From Polytrichum commune (taxonomy: Eukaryota > Streptophyta > Polytrichopsida > Polytrichales > Polytrichaceae), in assembly GCA_950295325.1 (NCBI GenBank), contig OX485809.1, positions 37,515,081 to 37,579,080 on the forward strand: DNA of 64,000 nt, written 5' to 3'. Under the pieces are notes generated by a model. The model saw only the letters and a program-made list of their open reading frames with translations, did no database searches and had not been told where the DNA came from. Below, piece after piece: positions 58,490 to 64,000 of this stretch. Position numbers and translations under genes: made by a program. The stretch's first letter is position 1. Every line of letters begins with the position of its first letter.

Positions 58490-60500
58490 GAGACATTTAG
58501 TTCATATGAAACAGTTCCAAGAGGAAGAGTCTTTTGGGCAGGGCAATAGACATGTGACCAAGTCGAGGAGACTTATGAAATCTGGCCCCAAGAGGCAAGG
58601 AAGCTAGTTCAGGGGATATAGAGGAGAAGAGGGGGGGGGGGGAGAAGTTAGTTCCTCTCGAAAAGAGAGTCTCCCTCGTCTTGCAGTTTTTGAGCGAGTC
58701 TAACTTGGGTGTGAAGCCCTTTTAAATGTACATTTTACTCTACATAATATAAGCGTGAAGCTATTTTGTCAATTCTATGTGAGAAGATTGAATTTGTTGT
58801 GTGGGTATACGTTGTGAATTAATTGAGTCAGAGTATATTTCCTGGTTTCGGGAAGAATCCAGAGTGAAGTTGCGACGTCTTACTTCTGTGAAAGAAGTAA
58901 ATTAATTGTCGTGTGATTTCAATGGTGAAAGTCTATCAGTCACCGGGTTTGAATGTGAAATTCCAACGTGACTGATTGGTAGTGGTCCTCTCGGGAAGGG
59001 AGAGACAATCTCTCTACAGTTGCTGGAGTCTACCTTGTTTAATTACTCTTGGCGTGAAGCCTATTGAAGATTGTAAATCGTGTCTTATGATTCACTCCCG
59101 GTAATGGAAATGTAAGTTCGCATTGTGAACTCATCATGTCGTCATCGGGTGAATGTGAAATTTGTCCCTTCAGTGTGTATTCGGCCATGAGAATTGATTG
59201 GATTAATCCCACTCTATCTGATGTGAATTCAGGGTAGAAGTTTGAGAAACATCTTGTCTTCTCTTTGGAAATTCCTATACAGGTGCAAGTTGAAATCAAA
59301 CATCGGTGAAAGAAGTGAATTCTATTTACCTTTGTCTTGTGATTGTCTGAGGTGAAACTGTGCGAAGCAGTTTAACCATATTATATCCTTTGGGCTTATC
59401 TATGTGCATGAGTGGAATGAGGAATGTGAAATTCCGTGAGAGCCACTTTATGTCTTAATTCTGTAAATTTAATCAGGAGACTCCAAGCCAAATAAGTAAG
59501 TGTGTCTGGACGCCTGAGGTGATAAGTGTCTTAATTGAATGCAAGAACTTATTTCAGTGAGCAAACCCCCTTCCTTTCATGGTTGTGATGGTCGTGGTTA
59601 ACTTACCGTGAATGATTGAAGTCGAACTCTCGATCAGAATGAAAATCCAGTGTCGAAAACTCATCAGCCAAAGGGAAGAGAGTAGTGGAGATTACTCGAA
59701 ATGAATTCAGTATAGAAGATATCTTGAAGTCAAATCCTTAGATAACATACTCATTTGATAACTAAGGTGCTATTTGAGTGAAGGAAAATACCTGTCCACA
59801 CAGAGTTTGTCTGTAACTCCAAACGGATAACAACGTTATGTTTTCAGAGTAGAGATTCGTCGGTGGAAATCACTACTGAATTAAGTGTCGAGTGAGCAGG
59901 TGTAATGAGGCTCTGAAAGTTTGCCGCGATGGAGTTTGCTAAGTGGTAGTAGCAATTATCACCTTGAGAGAGAGTGCGAAGATTGTTCTGTCGAAGCACT
60001 TTGTCTGATGCACGGAATCGGTGTAGTGATTACTCACCATAATGATGTGGATAAGCTCAAATGCATTCAAAGGAAGAAGTGTTGCTGTGATAAACTTGTC
60101 GCCAATTGCGAAGAGGGGGAACGAAAAGCGTAGATGTGGCCGATCGGAGAGGAAGTCGCGCGCGCGGGAGTGAAGACTGAAAAGGAAGGAGTCGCGGGAG
60201 AAGCGTGGGTATTTAACCCATATCGTTAGGGGGAGCACTCAAAGGCAAGCATAAAAGGAGGAGCAGCCTGCTCCTTAGCCGAGAACAAGACGCTGACTTG
60301 GTTACTGGCTACTTGTTACTGGTTACTGGATACTAAGACTATGGCCCTCTCTATGAGACGTGACTTGACACTGGTTACTTGTGACTGTTATTGGTGACTA
60401 GACTATGGCCGTGCCGTGCAGACTATGGTCCTACCGATTAGACTCTTACGGTCCCGGTCCGGTTCAGTTCGCTTCGCTTAGACTCGGTCACTAGGTTTCT
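58490..60500 (+). repeat. Long LTR-like or retroelement leader region
   Basis: No long ORF. GTGAAR-type words (GTGTGAAGCC, TGTGAAATTCC, GGTGAAAG, AGTGAAGTTGC) recur from 58.7 to 59.5 kb at roughly 40-100-bp intervals. A promoter-like ATAAAAGG (60251) follows, and then a block with repeated GACTATGG and GGTTACTG words (60300-60430). The order of repeats, TATA and transcript-start-like region suggests an LTR read on the plus strand. No TG...CA ends or target duplication were found, so limits are approximate. Confidence 0.4.
60251..60273 (+). promoter_or_regulatory. TATA-like box followed by palindrome
   Basis: ATAAAAGG is followed by AGGAGCAGCCTGCTCCT, an interrupted perfect palindrome. A candidate core promoter of the LTR-like region. 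Confidence 0.3.
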
Positions 60501-61102
60501 GTCACATGTTAGACTTTTGTTAATTTTAATAATTTATTTTAATGCATTCAATTCCACTGAGATAGTGTTAAGTCTAAAACTGACTAAGGAAATAATTCAT
60601 TACTGTGGTCTATAACTAATTTAATTAAATCCATCACTTAACCATAGGAGGAGTCAATTGTGAACATAATATCCTTACTGACTGTGGTGTGGCCTTTCGA
60701 TACTTGGCTACTTTACTGAAGAGACTATGGTTCACCTCAAGGAGTTTTTGCCTTGGGTTTCTGAGACTATGGCGTACTCAAATGTCTATGGCTGAGCTGT
60801 GACTCCCTGAATTGCAAAACACATTATAAGAGTGATGTTACTGATGAGAGTGGGTTGTGAGGGAGTGACTGATCAATTGCATGTACTGCTGTGAGTGACC
60901 CTCAACCTTAATTAAATCAATCCTAAAACTCATTCTAGAAGTCTTTTTCCCTGTGTTTGTTGTCCTAAATACATCTTAATTCTCTTGTAATCTATCAATT
61001 AACTCAATGGTGATCCCTAGATGCAACACCTGACACTCATTTGGCCTTCCCTGTGTGGTTTTCTTAATTGGAACCCAATCTAAAAACCTATCTACAAACC
61101 CC

Positions 61103-61645
61103 ATCATGAATCTACAGAGTGCATAACTTCAATTAGGTCGGGATTGATTTTGGTAATTTCATTTTGCGGGTGACTAAAGTAAGGCTCCATGCTTCATGAT
61201 TTCTAAGGGATAGTTTTAATGTAGGCCACTTGCCCACTGTAATCTAGTGGAAATGTAGAGCCACTCGATGGAATCTACATTTTCACTAGAATATGGTGAG
61301 CAAGCGGCCTACATGGAAACTAACCCCCTAAGTCTCCAACTTTGGTTATGGTATCACCGAAGAAACAATTGTGCCATGACAAACGTCCATGGTTCAGAGT
61401 GCTAAATTGAGGAGGAATTTGTCTCAAAATGTGTGGTTATGGCAAACTCTATACATTGGTATTGTGCTCAAACCAACTTTTGGTTATAAAAATTCATAAT
61501 GATTTCAATTTAAGGAACAAAATTACCAAAAAACAATTCCTTCTTCTCGATTTCTATCTTCTCACACTATAATATTTTGCACAACCTTACATTTCTCAGT
61601 ATTTGGCGCAAAATCTCTCAAGTGATTGGTTATGGGCGCCTCTAC
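61103..61645. repeat. Direct repeat, partner at 48999-49545
   Basis: Second copy of the 545-bp repeat. Its foldback core is clearer here: ATGTAGGCCACTTGCCCAC near 61221 mirrors GTGAGCAAGCGGCCTACAT near 61304. Additional half-copies of this core lie at 61717-61745 (CCCACTAGAATCTAGTGGGC) and 57291-57310. Confidence 0.8.
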
Positions 61646-64000
61646 TCCAATTGGCACATACGAACCCTACCCCACTAAATTCCATCCACATTTGGGCGAC
61701 TTTGTCCTTATTCCCACTAGAATCTAGTGGGCAAGTGGCCTACACAAAATTCGCCCGTATCTTGTCATATGGATTCATAGCTTGCTAAACAACAACTATG
61801 ATGATGAGCAATTAGAAAAATGAACTTATTTCATGTAAAAGAGGGCCTTCGAGGGTCATTATTTCCCTCTAAAACTTCAATATGAAACCCAAAATAACTT
61901 CATTAAGTACCGGTAGTGTGCGTTTGTTCATGTGCAAGGAGATCTCATATTAAGTTCGAATTTGCACTATGTTGGGGCATTCTATTGTTATATTCTCCCC
62001 ACATGAATGAATGCACACACCTTACAAATGTTATGAAATGTCTATCAATAGTGGTACTAATTTGGCAAGGTAATATATTCCAATGAGCCTTGTGTATGAT
62101 TTGGAGCTAAATGAACAAGGATTCATGGCAACCATGTAAGTTGAAGGTTATATTGTAGAAACCCCATATATTGTAGTCCCATATGGTCTAGGCAAATCGT
62201 TGTCGAATAATTTACATATATTAGAGCTTCTATTTGTATGAGGAATATTTTTATAGATTCTCACGTTTCCTATACAAAGAGGAGGTTTTTATGGTAATTC
62301 ATTTCAATTTTTTGTACAAATCTTCAAATAACATAATTAACGCCAAAAGCTGACATGGTACTATGGTACCATGGAAATTTGAAAGCTTGTTTGATTCCAA
62401 AGTTAGCATAAGAGATCCTAAATTAATCTAGTGAGAAGATTAAGTTGGGATAAACCAACCATAAATCTACATTGGGTAGGTTTTATTGGATTCCTTGGCA
62501 TGAGTACCTCATTATCTCATAGTTTTTGTGTATACGTGCATTGGTGTTTCTGGGGAGAGGTTTTTATCATATATATAACCTATTTCTCTACTTCTACTTT
62601 GTCCCATAATCTTGCACCCTTTGAACTTTAAAATTTCCATTTAAACTTAACCATGTGTTAAATTAATAAAAGCCTTTTACATGTTGTTTGAAATCATCAT
62701 ATGTGTTGTGTTTTAAGGCGCCCTATATCAATAAGCTTAGTAATACAAGAGAGCTTATTAACATGACATATGGGTTACCTTATGTTGCTAAGTATGTTAA
62801 TAAAGGGTGGCATAGATACAACATGATGAACAAGAACACTACTAAACAATACAAAACACTATAATTACACGACTAAATGCTCAAGAGTTGAGGTTGTGAG
62901 TGGGAAAAACCTTGTGACCCTCTACAAGTTTTGTACCATCCTAAACTTAATACCCTATACAAAATATGTAATGCATAGCATTATAAGGTATTATATAGCA
63001 ATGCGAATAAAATTGATGTTATATTTATAAATTTTCTTGCAAGAATAAAGAGTACTCTATATTAGGTCTCACTTTATTCGGAATATTTCGCTAGTGATGT
63101 GCCCGTGATCCTTGGCTTGACACTTGGAAGGTGTGGACTAACTTGTTGATGTCTACATTGTTGAAACAATTGTGGCTTCCTTTACTAATATAGACACCTA
63201 TACCTAAAACCGACATTGAAATGTGGTACATAATGTTCATTTTGGGTACCATGAAGAACCCCCCAAATGTATGACCGTGATACATAATGTTTATTTTAGT
63301 TCAATATTGGTTTTGGATACATTCTCCCCCCCCCCCCCCCCCCCACAACACACACACACACATTCAATGGGTCCAATAATATGCATTCACATCTTTGGTT
63401 TGAACTTCCCCCCCCCCCCTTTTCCTTTTTGTTCCCTTGACTTTAGAGTGAAAACCCGACAACCCTATGAGTATAGGTTGAGGAAGACGTAAAAGGCAAG
63501 GCAAAGATGATTGATGTTTATGAATGCCTTGAAAATTGAAATGCCCATGCCATGGAAAGTCTTGCATCTCACATCCAAGGACAACCTTTATTGCCATAGT
63601 CGGCCCTCACATATACAGGCTTAGCCGCCCCTAGCAGCTTCACTTGTGAAATTGTCTTGACTTAGCGCATGTGTTGAAATGATAACATAACTTGAATGTC
63701 ATGACAAGTTACAATCATGACGTTGAAAGACTAGTCTAATTGATAATAAAAAGAAGACCCTTAAATCATTGTCATTATAAATGATCTTTGAGTTTGGTAG
63801 AAAAATTGTATCACAAAAGTCCAAAATGGGTCTTGTGGACATTCTAGGGTTAAAATAGTCACACCCCAATTGACTTGATAAAATATCTTGTCATAAAAGC
63901 TCCCCTAAAATCTTCTCAATTTATGCATTCACCATTATTCAATAGCCTAGTAATGCAAGGGTGCAATTATATAGAATTAGACTATCCCCACTCACTGTTT
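61646..64000. other. Non-coding stretch with poly-C tracts
   Basis: Two C runs (63326-63344, 19 Cs, followed by a CA repeat; and 63408-63419, 12 Cs) lie within 80 bp. No gene or bounded element is supported up to the right edge. Confidence 0.45.

Noticed and set aside
1-64000. CRISPR arrays, bacterial operons or organelle DNA
   Set aside because: No regular spacer array, no Shine-Dalgarno-linked gene runs and no plastid or mitochondrial genes; introns and plant transposons show nuclear plant DNA.

Overview
This is about 64 kb of AT-rich nuclear DNA from a land plant. The genes have introns, coding density is very low, and nested transposable elements fill most of the space. The best clue to lineage is a gene at 37.2-45.2 kb that I read as CEP78, a centriole/basal-body leucine-rich-repeat protein. 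Plants with such genes generally make flagellated sperm, so a fern, lycophyte, bryophyte, cycad or Ginkgo is more likely than a flowering plant (inference). A prefoldin subunit 2 gene and a glyoxal-oxidase-type gene are also clearly plant-like.

Layout. 0-2.8 kb: 5' part of a glyoxal/aldehyde oxidase gene on the minus strand, running off the left edge, with tandemly copied exon ends. 2.8-12.7 kb: non-coding DNA with old repeats and a GC-rich island. 12.9-14.2 kb: tandem array of a roughly 150-bp unit. 15.1-15.4 kb: a SINE with target-site duplications. 16.0-26.2 kb: a DNA transposon carrying an OTU cysteine-protease ORF and a broken transposase. It is split by a 6.56-kb Copia retrotransposon, which is itself split by a 955-bp solo LTR. 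25.4-34.1 kb: a cluster of MITEs and small DNA transposons with exact target-site duplications, an unusual element with poly-G termini, and a PIF/Harbinger nuclease pseudogene. 35.4 kb: tRNA-Arg(ACG). 37.2-45.2 kb: CEP78-like gene with MITEs in its introns. 45.9-47.3 kb: triplicated 3' flank of the prefoldin gene. 47.3-47.75 kb: intact prefoldin subunit 2. 48-64 kb: no intact gene; MITEs, a poly(A) SINE, a prefoldin 5' fragment, a hAT remnant, a 540-bp direct repeat pair and a long LTR-like region.

Only three host protein genes are supported (GLOX-like, CEP78-like, PFD2), plus one tRNA. They share no pathway. The window is mainly a record of layered transposition: OTU element, then Copia, then solo LTR; and a GGGCC-type repeat, then the poly-G-TIR element. 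Nonsense codons in the Copia and Harbinger genes and the differences between the Copia LTRs are mostly of the C-to-T/G-to-A type, consistent with decay of methylated DNA.
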